Positions 1 to 10,832 of a stretch of 64,000 nt of DNA are shown one piece after another. The stretch comes from Septoria linicola (lineage: Eukaryota; Ascomycota; Dothideomycetes; Mycosphaerellales; Mycosphaerellaceae). The stretch's first letter is position 1; each line of letters opens with the position of its first letter. The stretch is taken from assembly GCA_024114885.1 (NCBI GenBank), contig CP099421.1, positions 310,001 through 374,000 of the forward strand. The letters are read 5' to 3'. The notes below the pieces were generated by a model. It ran no database searches, was not told where the DNA came from, and worked only from the letters and a program-made list of their open reading frames with translations. The translations under genes and the position numbers were made by a program.

Positions 1-276
1 GACCGTACAGCACCAAAGTCTACCAGGCCCGCTGCACCGACTAAGAAGCAGGCTAAGAACGCCGACAGCTGGGAAGACTTAGCCGGAAGTGATGACGAGG
101 ATGATGTCGAGGCTGCACTTGAGCACTCTGTTGGCGAAGAAGCGGAGGCTCTTGCACAGGAGCTGGCCAACAGTGCTTGGGAGGGCGAAGGTGGTGAAGG
201 ACTGAAGAATGTGCTGAAGGCGTTCCAGAAGTTGCATGCTGACTTTACTGTCAAGTTCCGTGCTATGTGGGCTTAG
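1..276 (+). CDS. C-terminal end of an acidic hypothetical protein (5' partial)
   Basis: Frame 1 is open from the window edge to TAG at 274-276 and gives the last 91 residues of a protein. The visible part starts with a basic Ala/Pro/Lys stretch, continues with an acidic patch (SWEDLAGSDDEDD), and ends in a helical-looking tail with KAFQKLHADF and FRAMWA at the terminus. No catalytic motif is visible and I do not recognise the family. The gene converges on the phosphatase gene encoded on the opposite strand, leaving about 320 bp for both terminators. Confidence 0.6.
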   Translation, partial: DRTAPKSTRPAAPTKKQAKNADSWEDLAGSDDEDDVEAALEHSVGEEAEALAQELANSAWEGEGGEGLKNVLKAFQKLHADFTVKFRAMWA

Positions 277-596
277 AAGAAGACTGTTGTCTGTACGTGG
301 TTGTTCTAGACATAAGAGTGCACAAGATAGAAGTCAGACGTGAATATGAAAAGAAAAGTCAAAAGCGAGATCTGCCTAATTCGCAATGCCACGTCTAGTA
401 TGACAGTCAGGTTATTTCTTGTTACAGAGCGACAGATGATTACTCGTGACGCACAGCCAACAGTGAGAAAGCTCAAAATTCGATAGCGCAGCCGTGGTGT
501 ACATTTTGTGCCAGTTTCATCCATCTACATTGTCATGATCATCATACGCTCTATATTGTTCACACGTCCCTAATCGTGATCTATATAAGGAGGTAT
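277..596. other. Convergent intergenic region
   Basis: This stretch holds the 3' flanks of two convergent genes. It has AT-rich segments such as gaaaagaaaagtc near 350. I see no coding sequence, repeat or RNA gene in it. Confidence 0.5.
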
Positions 597-2719
597 TCAT
601 GCCCTCGTAGCATTCGCCACAGGCACACCATTCGTAATACCACCATATGGCACGACGGGGTATTTGCCAAAACAGCTAAACTCATACTCAGCTTCCTCCA
701 GCATCTTCGACTGAACCTCCAGGAATGTCGTAAGCTCGCACCAACCATCATCACGCTGGCCACACTTGCTCAAAGATTTGCCGAGCGGGATCGTACGCTG
801 GTTCAGGATGAAGTGGATGTATCGAGTGACACCACCTTCCTCGTAGGTAGTGCCATTCTTGCGGTGGCCGCTGAGTGGTTTGGGGGTCTCGATGATTTCC
901 ATGTCAAGTCTCGCGCCGAAAGGCTCCATGTGTGAGACCTTGAGAGATCTGTTGCTCTCCAGGCGGTCGGCGGGCAGGACAGGTGCGAATTGCGTGAGTC
1001 CGAAGGCAGTCAAGATCGAAGCGATGTTCGTGTCGTGGCTGAAGTCGAAATTCAAGGTCTGATTCAGCGGGAAGGTCACGGGGTTGCTGTCCAGCGTGAC
1101 GTTGATTTGAGCAGTAGGCTTGGTGATCAGATGTCCCTGCAGACGTGCAAGAATCTCCTCGACGTATCCAATACCCACAGCTCTGCCAGTTGGCGACTGG
1201 AACATGTTGTTGCCGGCGAAGGAGAGATCAATGCTGTACTCATAGCCTTCCCATTCGGCGTAGGTGAACAGACCACAGAATGCGGAATATCCAAGGGCAA
1301 CAGTCTCGTATGCACAAAGTGACTGAGCATTGTAGGCATCCTGGACGGTCCAGTTGAAGCCCTCACTATGGGAGTTGAGGCGGTGCGTGGCATTGGCGAG
1401 ATAGATGTTGTACCATTGAGTCGAAGCATTGTTGCCACCAGTGGACACCGCTGCGTTTGAGTTGTTACAGTTATAGTAGCCTGCTAATGTGTTATTCCAA
1501 ATCCCAGTAGTATTTTCGATGGCCAGAACGAGTGTGGCATTCTGTGTCCAGTCAAGGCCGAAGAAACCAGCCAGGAAGTACTCAGCAGACTTCAGCATAC
1601 GGTCTTGAGTGGTAGATCGAGCAGTGATCTTTGTGCCATTGTTCTTGTACAGATGACCGTATTCGATTTGGTGCAGAGTTCCACTGTCGAAGAGCTCCTG
1701 CTTGCCAACTGGGACCAAGATTTCGGCACCAAGCTTGTACGTCCAGGTGTTCAGGAACTCCAAAGGCCCAGAGAACTTAGCCTTGCCTAGCACGCCGGTT
1801 GTGTAGTTCAGAAGCTTCTGGCCAATGACGGTAGCACCAGCTCCAGTAGTGGGGTATCGAGACCCGTGTCGCGAGAGCATATTGAGCTGGACGATCGAAG
1901 CATTCTTGGGCAAATGGTACTCATCCACTCCAAAACCCTCAGGGTTGGGAAAGTAGTGCGAGAGCTGGCCATGCATCCTGTCCAAGTGTCAGCAGAATGA
2001 CATCGCCCCAGTGAGTGTTATACACATACTGGAAGATGTTGCCATTGTCTTTGTTGCCGACAATTGGCACCTGTGTCTCTAGAGGGCTGTTGGGGTAGTA
2101 GGTCTACGATATTCTGGATCAGCATCTGTCTACCAAGCACTTGGAGGTACCAATTGCTCATACCGTGCCTGAGAATGGAGCTGGGTTGGTTTCAGCAAGA
2201 AATCCTGCTGATCCAGTGGGTGTTGGCCCTATTTAGGCTCATCAGTACATATGACTTCGCTCTTCTGACTTCTGCAACATGCATACCTGGGACCAGCTCC
2301 GGCTTCGTGACAAAGTAATCTGGCACATTACTGCTACTGCTGCTGCTAAAGGAGCTCGCAACGGCAGCGTCAGCCGTACCGAACACGGCACCCGCAACCC
2401 CAGCACACGCGATCGCATACTTTCTGTACATGATAACAAATTGCAAAAGCACAAATCCAAAGAGCAAGACCTGTGCAGCGAAGAGTGCCTTCTGTCTCGT
2501 GATAAATCGTCTTCCTTCGCTATCGGTAGTAGCACGTGAAGTGGCAGCAGTAAACAAGACCGGGGTCTTCGTGGTATTTAAACGCTGACTCCTCATCTCG
2601 TACCCATGCTGTGCCTGCTCACCACGTGAATCCTCCGCATCGAAGTCGTCGTCATCTCGATTCAATAGCCAATCCTGCGGCCTCGCAGTAGCGAGATCGC
2701 GCTCGTCTTCGCGCCGCAT
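597..2719 (-). CDS. Phytase-type histidine acid phosphatase with N-terminal membrane anchor
   Basis: Four exons on the minus strand (2719-2287, 2228-2164, 2103-2030, 1977-597) join in frame to a 650-residue protein; all three introns are GT-AG and 53-60 nt. The histidine acid phosphatase signature RHGSRYP is at residues 227-233 (nucleophile His) and the C-terminal proton-donor motif SHDTN is near 504-508. Cys and N-glycosylation sequons are abundant. This family hydrolyses phosphomonoesters such as phytate outside the cell. Unlike classical secreted phytases, the protein begins with about 75 hydrophilic residues, then a hydrophobic segment at about 79-98 (LFAAQVLLFGFVLLQFVIMY), then a Ser-rich stalk before the VPDYF motif. 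That suggests a type II membrane or vacuolar form. The start was taken at the Met of MRRED; an upstream Met at 2866 is in frame but its leader looks non-coding. Confidence 0.88.
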
Positions 2720-3481
2720 TCTTGTGGAAGAAACGATCAAAGCGCGTGGGCTAGATGGAAGCTTATCCGATCCGGGTAAAGTTGATAGAGAGTGAAGGTT
2801 ACATCCAAGCTCGCGTCCGGCAAGTAAGCGAGCAGGATCTTGGCACGTGGTGAAGAAACACGGCACTACTGCAGAAGCACGTTTTGTCAGTGTCGAAAGA
2901 GGCGTCAGGAACGTGGAAACATGTTGAAGACATCAAGGTTGTCATTGGAGCAGTATCAAAGATGCGTGCACGTGGCTGGAGATCTTGTTGCTGTGAAGCT
3001 TTGTCAAGCTTCCCAATGACCCACCCACTAATGCTTGGTCTTTGCTGGGAAGATAAGACTTCCACCCTCGTTGCTGCAGAGCATGGCATTGTCTGACACG
3101 TGTGTGAATAGAGAACTGCGCAGCGCTCATGAAGTAGCGCAGACTAATTCATGTGGCTTGGGCGAGAGCACAGCTGATACGGCTGTTGTGAAAGTGGAAG
3201 ATGAAATGTGCTCAGTATCACGTCTGCATTGTGTGTGTTACAGAACAATCATATCTTACGTCTGCAATGCTCCCTCGAAGCCATGCGTCTATGATTACAT
3301 CGTGAGCTAATTTACAGCAGTAGCGTGCATGTCGTCGTGAAAGCCGTAAGTGGTGGTCGTCAAGTCATTACCGCCCATTTCTCGCAGGTGCATTGAAATT
3401 TGGCTCATCATGGCCCTCTTTAGAGAAGTCAGTTGGCTCGCTAGATAGCCGACAAAAAAAAGATGCAATGGTCTTTCATGT
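2720..3481. other. Intergenic, upstream of phosphatase gene
   Basis: This holds the promoter side of the phosphatase gene and the 3' flank of the next minus-strand gene. Only short random reading frames are present. I see no repeat or RNA gene. Confidence 0.4.
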
Positions 3482-6073
3482 TTACCTCCACGGTCTTCTT
3501 GAGATGACAGCATCTCTAATGCTGCCTCTGCGTTTCTGGAGGGCGCCGCGATCTTGAGCTTCAGCATTCAAGTCGTCCTGGCTTTCTGCATTCTTGACGC
3601 TATTGCTGCGTCGGAACAGCGAGCGTTTCTCCCGCTCGGTGCCAGCTGCTGACGCGGGCCTGGCGGGCTGCATCTCGGTCTTTGCCCTAGCTGATGGCGG
3701 AGGTCTAGTTTCGCGGCTACTAGGAGGCCTAGCAATGGTGGTCCCGCCGTTACCCTTTTGCCCACGATCAGCATGACTCGTCTTCGGTCTCGGCGGTCCG
3801 CTGTTGACATATGCAGAAGAGGGCGTGGATGTCAGCGTGGGCAACGGAGGCTTTTCGCTGTTCATCGTGTTACTAAGTCGCCGGATGAAGTTTGGCATCT
3901 TCTTGCTCAGCGTCCTCGCAGGCGAAGGGGAGGTCCGAGAGCGTGGCGATGTGAAGGACGTCATTCGTGATGTAGCTGGCGACAGTGCTTGACCGGTGTT
4001 CTCATCTGCATGGATCGTCCGGCCACCAGAAGATCCGGAGTGATGTGATCGAGCAGACCGCGGACTGACCACAAGTCCCGATGATAATGCACCTCGAGTA
4101 GTTCCCATCTGACCAAGCGTGGCAAACATCGTGGGACTGGTCTCCGTGCGCTCAAAACGTGGTTTGGTTGAGATGCTGATGGTCTGCTCACTAGAGCGTC
4201 GCCTCCTAGGCACACGAGGCTTGAGAGTTGGCGAAAGGTCGTTGTGGTTGAACATAACGTCGGGAAGCTGCCTAGAGTGTGACTGAAATCTGCTCGGAGT
4301 GCCCCTGGAAATTGACTTGCCGTCCGGAAAGCCATCGTACTCTACGCCAAAATCCTTGATAGTATCAACAGGTGCATCACGAGCATCGTCACGGACATAT
4401 TCGTCATCAGAGCTGTCTTCGATTTGATGCCCGTCCAGGGCTGTGTTACGGAAGTGCATATTGCTCGCAAACGCCGTGCGCAGCTCGACTGATGATCGCA
4501 TCTGTCGGGGCGCGGTGCGTGAGTCTTTGTCGATGATGTTGCAATCTGCCACCGCAACGTGTGGAACGTCATTTAGGCTTTTGTCCTTGATGATTGACGA
4601 TCGCGACTCTCGAAGCATTCTCGTACTGACACTCTCAGGAGTCGGAGGCATGTGGTGTTCGCTGAATGTAGGTCCTGCATAGCTTGTCGGACGCGGCTGT
4701 GAAATGCCCATCTTCTGCTTCCTCAAGTGGCGTTGGAACTGCCGGAGTTCCGGAGCAGGCTCGAGCGGCACTGACTGTGCGTCACCTGTTATAGCAACGT
4801 TTAGTGACCGGTATGGTTCTTGCAGAGACACAACACTATGCGCGTCGGATTCGTCCTGCAATGGAGAGGATATGTGGTTAGATTTGGATGGCGTTGCTTC
4901 GACCGCATCGCGCGCGGACATCCATTGGCTGACACGCTTGATGCTATCTTGCCGCATGTGTGCATGAGAGCCAAGTGAAGCGGCGAGGCTGTCCACCGTA
5001 TCTGCACCTTCCCAAGCATGTTGATCTGGGCTGAGAGCTTTCTTGGGGCTGTAGATAGAGGGAAAGCTGCTCTCGCTGAGCACACTCAAGCGAGGAGAAT
5101 CTGGTAGATCTTCTTCTGGCTTGGTCTCCTGCTTCTCCATCAAAGATTGAAAGCTCTGCACTGGTCGGAGGGACTTCGAGTTTTCGAGGTACACGCTTCG
5201 TAGAGCGTTCGTGCTGGGCTTGCGGGAACTGAGAACTGACGGCTGCCTCTTAGGCTTTGCCGGAGTCTGAGATTCCAGGATGCCTTGCAATTTCTGCGAT
5301 GCTGCAGATGCTTTGCTCGAAGGTGGCTCAATGTTGACGACTGGAGTCTTTGAAGCGGCATTGACTCGTGGAGGCGATGAGCGTAGGTCCTGGTCGTGCA
5401 CTTCTGTTCCTGCATAGCCAGAATCCACATGCGAAGTTGATGGCCGGGTAGTGCTGCCGTGTTCTTGGAGCTCGCCGACTTGCTCCTCCAAATCGCAGAT
5501 GATGTCCATGGCTTCCTCAACTGCCTTGTCACGCTTCTCCAATTCCTGCACCAATTGACTGTTGATGCGGAGTAGTTCCTTATGCTCATCCTCCATGACC
5601 AGAGCACGATCCACCTGCTCCTGCATAGATTGGATCTGCTGCTGCAACTTCTGCGTTAGTTCCCTCCGATGGTCCAGCTCGAGCTTCAGAGCAAAATTCT
5701 GCTTGTGCAGACGGTCCATCTGGTCGTCCATGTCGCGTACGCCCAACGCACGACGTCTCCTGTCACTGCTGCTTGTGCCTGCATCGGATCCTCTGCTACT
5801 CGCGGCGACTATTGGCGAGCTGTCGTACATTCTCGTGTTGCGACCTTCTTCAGCTTCGGAGAAGAAGATGTCATCATCTCGGCCTCGCATGGGTTGAACA
5901 CCAAAATCTGTGTGTCGCGCTCGCTTGGGTCGCAACTGTCTCGCACGTCGTTCGTTCAAGCGCTCCTGAAGGTACTGCGACGCGGGTAAGACATTCATGC
6001 CTCGCTCTCCAAGCGGGCTCCGCTCTGGATCATCATAGCCCGACATTCTGCCGTTTGACATGTCATATGACAC
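3482..6073 (-). CDS. Coiled-coil protein with centrosomin N-terminal (Cnn_1N)-like motif
   Basis: A single exon encodes 863 residues. After a basic, disordered N-terminus, residues about 113-205 form a heptad-rich coiled coil. It starts with a segment resembling the centrosomin N-terminal motif 1 (MDDQMDRLHKQNFALKLEL) found in fungal microtubule-organising-centre proteins of the ApsB/Mto1/PcpA type. The rest is low-complexity, rich in Ser, Pro and Arg, with scattered short basic motifs and a C-terminus ending RRPWR. By family analogy it could tether gamma-tubulin complexes at spindle pole bodies or septa, but it is shorter than ApsB and lacks recognisable C-terminal domains. The motif match was made by eye, so the role is tentative; the coding call itself is secure because the frame is long and uninterrupted. 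Confidence 0.8.
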   Translation of the reverse strand: MSYDMSNGRMSGYDDPERSPLGERGMNVLPASQYLQERLNERRARQLRPKRARHTDFGVQPMRGRDDDIFFSEAEEGRNTRMYDSSPIVAASSRGSDAGTSSSDRRRRALGVRDMDDQMDRLHKQNFALKLELDHRRELTQKLQQQIQSMQEQVDRALVMEDEHKELLRINSQLVQELEKRDKAVEEAMDIICDLEEQVGELQEHGSTTRPSTSHVDSGYAGTEVHDQDLRSSPPRVNAASKTPVVNIEPPSSKASAASQKLQGILESQTPAKPKRQPSVLSSRKPSTNALRSVYLENSKSLRPVQSFQSLMEKQETKPEEDLPDSPRLSVLSESSFPSIYSPKKALSPDQHAWEGADTVDSLAASLGSHAHMRQDSIKRVSQWMSARDAVEATPSKSNHISSPLQDESDAHSVVSLQEPYRSLNVAITGDAQSVPLEPAPELRQFQRHLRKQKMGISQPRPTSYAGPTFSEHHMPPTPESVSTRMLRESRSSIIKDKSLNDVPHVAVADCNIIDKDSRTAPRQMRSSVELRTAFASNMHFRNTALDGHQIEDSSDDEYVRDDARDAPVDTIKDFGVEYDGFPDGKSISRGTPSRFQSHSRQLPDVMFNHNDLSPTLKPRVPRRRRSSEQTISISTKPRFERTETSPTMFATLGQMGTTRGALSSGLVVSPRSARSHHSGSSGGRTIHADENTGQALSPATSRMTSFTSPRSRTSPSPARTLSKKMPNFIRRLSNTMNSEKPPLPTLTSTPSSAYVNSGPPRPKTSHADRGQKGNGGTTIARPPSSRETRPPPSARAKTEMQPARPASAAGTEREKRSLFRRSNSVKNAESQDDLNAEAQDRGALQKRRGSIRDAVISRRPWR

Positions 6074-6768
6074 TTAGCCGTGAGTCGAAATCCGACACAT
6101 GTCAGGACACGCGTTGTAGTGTCAATGTTCTGGAAAGTGTGTTGACGTCTGGAAGTGCGTGTTGGTGACGAAAGGAGCGGGCTGGGCTCACAGGCGCCGA
6201 GTGTGGTCGTGACTGTGTGACCGCCGTGTGACAGCAATGATTCGCTATATTGCTTGCAGGTCCAATGATCGCGGCCTTGGCATACGGCTCGCTCGTCGCG
6301 TGAGTGTCGTCTCAGATGTGTCGCAGTCGCGACGTGGCTATAGCACAGGGTCCCGTAGCTTGCACAAAGGTAGCCGTCGTCGTGAATCGTCGCATGTGCG
6401 CGTAGGTGCAGAGAAAGCAGGCCTGCGAGCCGTGTTTCTCAAACAGCAGGTCGCAGGGAGGTCAGGAACGGAGAATTCGAATAGTTCGTGGAGAAGGCTG
6501 TGCGCGAGGTTTGTTGTCGTCAATCCTAGCACAGCGAGCTGCCGACACGCTAGTAGAGCTAGCACACGCGCCTGCCCTTCCCCCCAGAGTCTAAAGGCAA
6601 GAACCATCTTTCCCATTCGTTCTTTTGCAGCCACGCACATCAACCGTCGCCAAGTTGCTGACTTCAAAAGTCCTGGTCCTGATCAATGCAACATCTGGCG
6701 GCCGCTGCGTTGCTGAGGACAACTCAACGTCTGATTGTGCTGTCAATTGCTAACAACTGCAGACCAAT
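6074..6768. other. Intergenic region
   Basis: Upstream region of the coiled-coil gene. An overlapping 162-codon plus-strand frame (6228-6716) has an Arg/Ser-rich, low-structure translation and no recognisable motif, so I do not call it a gene. Confidence 0.4.
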
Positions 6769-7545
6769 CTACGCCTTGGGCAGCAACAACACCCAGCATG
6801 TTCGGGCTCTGCGGCAGGTGGAGCTGGCACCAGTGTTCGCCATGTTCAAATGCCAAGCGGTTGATGTTCCTGCAGGAGTCCGTGCAACTCTTGTAAAGTG
6901 CTGGTAAGGACGACACTTCACAAAAGTGAGGCCAGCGGACGGCTCCCTGCAGCAGACATGAAGTTGCTGCACCTCGCTTTCTTTTGCCTTTTGCTCTAAC
7001 CTGATTTTACGTACCTGCAACAGGCTGCTTCGCTGACCGTGAATGCGGCCTGCGTACAAGGTGACCGTGGATTGGACTGACGAGAAAGCAAAAATTGCAG
7101 CTTGACGCAGGCTGAGCTTCGGCCATTTCAATGCAAGCAAGAAGAGCGTCATCCACGCCAGATCCGCGACCATGACCACAGATCTCTGCCGTTCTCTTTG
7201 AACTGCCGAGCCATGGATGGCCAATGTTTGGTCACTACGCAACGTACCGAGACGAAGAAGAGAGCCTGTGTCCACATCATGATCTTCATACTCTACAGAA
7301 CACTCCTCCCATTTAGCCAAGAATGGTAGAACAACTGGCGGCTGGAGCTGGACAATTCTTAGCCAGGGGATTGCTGCAGACAGGTGATGTAGACTGCATG
7401 CGCAACATGCATCATGCTTGTGCTTTAGTCCTTCGCCGAGACGCCATCTGCTGCTATTCACCCTGAAGCCTGGCTCTTCAGTTGCCGACTTCACGCCAGA
7501 AGCGCGGGTCCTGCATGACCAAAGTCTCGGAACTGGTGTGGACAT
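6769..7545 (-). CDS. Orphan open reading frame, doubtful
   Basis: A 258-codon frame opens with ATG at 7545. The translation is rich in Arg, Ser and Leu, has many scattered Cys, and shows one weak hydrophobic stretch (MVADLAWMTLFLLALKW). I recognise no domain, signal peptide or splice pattern. The region from 6.1 to 8.0 kb otherwise lacks genes, so this is either a lineage-specific gene or an accidental frame. I lean to accidental. Confidence 0.2.
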   Translation of the reverse strand: MSTPVPRLWSCRTRASGVKSATEEPGFRVNSSRWRLGEGLKHKHDACCACSLHHLSAAIPWLRIVQLQPPVVLPFLAKWEECSVEYEDHDVDTGSLLRLGTLRSDQTLAIHGSAVQRERQRSVVMVADLAWMTLFLLALKWPKLSLRQAAIFAFSSVQSTVTLYAGRIHGQRSSLLQVRKIRLEQKAKESEVQQLHVCCREPSAGLTFVKCRPYQHFTRVARTPAGTSTAWHLNMANTGASSTCRRARTCWVLLLPKA

Positions 7546-8030
7546 CTACCACCACAGCTGTGTGAAACGCAGAAGCAAATGCAGGTGCATACTGGATTTG
7601 CAGCAATGCGCAATGAAAAGAGAATGCGCCAGGAAGATCCTTCTACGGTGCTTGAACTTGTTCGGCACTTACGACGAGCTACCGCTGTCATATTGCAACT
7701 GACCGCAGCTATAGTTTTTTCACAGCCGAGTCTGACACGAAGCGGTGCTCAAGCACAGAATTGTGAAGCTATGGCATCTGTTGCCGTTACTGAACAGGTC
7801 CGGCTACTGAGGTCGACTTCCTTCTGCGAAGACGCTGCCGGGGCCTCTTCAGGTCACACGAGGTTGAATCTCATGACGTTCGGCGCATTATGTACACCAG
7901 CAAGACGCTTTGCGCATCAGGCTCTCGCCAAGTGATCACATACTCACAGATGCATTTGAAATGGGTTCGCTTCCGCAATCTTTCTGACACATCTTGGCAC
8001 CCACCAGACCTTAAACCGCTCAATAACACC
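7546..8030. other. Intergenic region
   Basis: Downstream of the VOC gene. Only short overlapping frames are present; nothing is recognised. Confidence 0.4.
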
Positions 8031-8659
8031 TTATCCATCCCGACGAACTGGTGGCTTCCATCCTGCAATAGCTTGGTCGAAATTGAGTATATTCTAAACA
8101 CGAGTCAGTCCAACCACGAATTATATGCACGTCATTTGCGCGTTTCAGCTGGCGAATAGCACTCACCCCATCTAGATCTGCTACAAATTCAGTACGATTA
8201 CTCAAATTCAACCAAAGCATATCGTTGCCCGCTTACCTGTCACAGTGAAATGCTTCAGTCCCCAAGGCATCGCGGCAACCTTCTCCAAGACTTTCGCACC
8301 CTTCGCGACATACGTATCGAAGAGTTTCTCGAGCTCATCCTCAGCACCAGTGACGCGAATATGCACTTTGCCGAACGCAACATCATTCGCAATGTCTGGG
8401 AAACCTCGTCCTGGTTGGCACGATGTGAGCAGCAGACTTGATAGGAACATGAAACATGTAGGTCGTGCATACTTCGCAGATAAATATTCACTGGCATGGT
8501 ATACTTATCCTCATCTTCGCCTCCTAGACGCAGCCATGTATGGTCGTCACGATCGCGGCCTGAGACACGGAATCCGAGAATTTCTGTGTAGTACTTGATT
8601 GAATCTAGGATTGAGCTGACCGGGAGAGATGGCTGAATCTTGGTGAACGTAGGTGCCAT
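8031..8659 (-). CDS. VOC (glyoxalase/bleomycin-resistance fold) family protein
   Basis: Four exons (8659-8473, 8410-8237, 8180-8167, 8093-8031) join in frame to 145 residues, the normal size of a single-module vicinal-oxygen-chelate protein. The N-terminal half has the typical opening (PSLPVSSILDSIKYYTEILGF). The second half carries AFGKVHIRV and ends with the FTVTADLDGN signature, whose Asp-Leu-Asp-Gly is split across exons 3 and 4. Exon 3 is only 14 nt, which makes the gene easy to mis-predict; the three introns are GT-AG. Members are metal-dependent lyases, dioxygenases or resistance-type binders; the substrate cannot be inferred here. It ends in GWKPPVRRDG, which matches the usual family C-terminus. 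The second Met of the open frame was chosen as start. Confidence 0.82.
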
Positions 8660-9083
8660 GGTGTTGGAATTGTGCAATCAAGTCTGCTCGCGAAGCTTGG
8701 TCGTATTGAACACTGCTTCAATACTCAAGGTAAGCTTGCAGACTCAGTGATACTGTTCATCGGGATGTTGGCGAGTAGCCACAGTTATGGGTGGGAGCTT
8801 AACAAACCGGGAAGGACCGCGCGATAGCCCTAACTAAAGCCGGTTTCGGGAAGGAACGAAGACATGGATATAAATTGTGGGCAGATCAACATAGCCAGAA
8901 GAACCAAGACTTGCAATAGTCCGTCTTCTCCTCGTGGGTTAAAGCTTCGCGGAAACGATGAACGAAAGGAGAAGTAAGCGGGACAGCTGTATATATTGAC
9001 CAAGTATCTGCTCAATGTCGAAACACAAGGCAACGGCGATGTCTTGCGCAACGATCTGCATCATCGGAAGAAGCGGTGACACT
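8660..9083. other. Intergenic region
   Basis: Promoter side of the VOC gene and 3' flank of the sugar transporter. No coding or repeat signal is seen. Confidence 0.4.
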
Positions 9084-10832
9084 CTATGCTCGACGAGTCG
9101 TCTCGATCTGCTGCACAGAATCACCCTTCTCAATCACGCTCGAATGACCAGGTCCTGTGATTTCTTCAATCTCGATAGCTTTCGCGTACTCTTTCTGCTC
9201 CGCTTCTGTAGCGCCAAAGTAATGCACTGCGACACTGTCGCCAAATTCGGCGTTGATGTCTTCGAGGGATCGGTTCATAGTTTCTAGTAGAGCCTCATAG
9301 TCAGTCACTGAGCTCGCACGCACAAGTCGCATTGTCTGTGCTTACCTGGGAAGAAGAAGTAGATCACGGGAATATAAAATGCTGTGGGGATGAGTAGCAC
9401 CAGGAAGAACTTCCAGCCAATGTCGTTCAACGCAATTGGTCCGGCAACAACAATGATGATCTGCGCCGCGAATTGATTGAACATGCCCCAAGCAGTCCCT
9501 TGTCCGCGAACATCAGTCGGGAAAATCTCAGCCATGTAGAGGTACTGCGTAGCATCGAAACACGAGCTCCAGAAGACGATGAAGAAGAAGATGAAGAAAA
9601 TCGCTGCTCGTTGGCCGGCGACGTTGTCTGTGCCGGTGTATAGGGCTTGCAGGATTGTTTCGAGGAGGAGGGAGGTTGTGATTCCGATGGCGCCTACGAG
9701 CATGAATTTGCGGCGACCCCAGCGGTCGACGTAGAGTGCGGTGATGACGTTGCCGGGGAAGGATGCTGTGACCCAGAGGGCGAGGAGGAGGAGTGGGAGG
9801 GAGCCGGAGAGGCCGAGGTCGGCGAAGATGATGACAGCGTAGTTTGCGATGATGAGGACGCCTAGAGTGCAGCATGTTAGGGTTTTGTGAAGAGTGATGC
9901 TGAGGTGTACTGACCGGTGAACATGTTGAACCACATCATAGCAGCACATATCGCTGCTCGCTTTCGATTCGACGCTGTCTTGAAGAGCTCGAATGAGCCG
10001 ACCTTTGCTTTGATCGCGCGGTCCTGCTCGAGCTGTTTCTTCATCTGGTAAAACTCCTTGATCGCTTGTTCGTGGAGAGTGTCGCCCTTGTGGCTGTGAA
10101 GCCTCTTCAGCACAGCTTCTGCCTCTTCAAATCGTCCCTTTTGCATAAGCCAACGAGGGCTATATGGCAGCCAGTACGATCCCGCAAGAAGTAGGAGAGC
10201 TGGTGCAGCCTGAAATGCCAGTGGGAAGCGCCATGGGAATGTGCTGTCGGAGCCTGATGCAGAGATGAAGTAGACGCCATAGCCGATCCAGGATGAAAGA
10301 CCATAGCCCACGGCGAACATGATGCCGTGCATAGATACCATGAAGCCTCGTGTCTCGGGGGTGGAGACTTCAGCTTGGTACATAGGGATGCAGGTGACGA
10401 GTATTCCGATTCCAAAGCCTGCGAACAGGCGAGCGAAGATGAACATGCCGACATTGACGGAGGCTGCACAGAGTGCAGCTCCAATGCTAAGGACTGCGGC
10501 TCCGAGCTGGATGGTATGTTTCCGAGACAGTGCATCTGCCGACCTGCGCACTGTAAGTGTTTGCGATTCGCTTGATTGAGTCTCACTTACCAGCTGTTGA
10601 AAAGTGCGCCTAAACATGCTCCAGCACTGCTAACGCCATTGAAAGCGCCGAAGAGAGATGCAGTGCGATCATAGCCGGGTTCGCCTTGTGCTGCAAGATT
10701 GAGAGATTTGTAGAATGATGGTTGTCCAATCGTGCTGCCAAGAATAGCGAGTCCATACGAGCAAGCCGTTGACCCCAGAGCAACATAGATCACCACCAAA
10801 AGGTTGAACGTATTGGGAATGTAGCGACCCAT
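9084..10832 (-). CDS. MFS sugar transporter (lactose permease/hexose type)
   Basis: Exons 10832-10591, 10543-9915, 9861-9346 and 9283-9084 join in frame to 528 residues with about 12 hydrophobic segments. Sugar-porter signatures are present: ARLFAGFGIG followed by QAEVSTPETRG, the PYSPRWLMQKGR element after TM6, the DRWGRRK loop, and FPETMNRSLEDI after the last helix. The last marks the fungal sugar porter C-terminus and fixes the final splice junction. It should move a sugar or related polyol across the plasma membrane with protons; the substrate is unknown. The N-terminus is uncertain. The sequence upstream of Met 10832 keeps reading as the usual leader (ELASAAQARGKYFQKLEV) back to an acceptor-like TTAG near 10890, so a short upstream exon carrying the real start probably exists. 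Confidence 0.88.

Noticed and set aside
850..1438. Several reading frames overlapping the phosphatase gene on both strands
   Set aside because: They are antisense or shifted shadows of a gene with clear RHG and HD motifs.
6228..6716. 162-codon plus-strand frame upstream of the coiled-coil gene
   Set aside because: Arg/Ser-rich, no structure, overlaps another unrelated frame; looks accidental.
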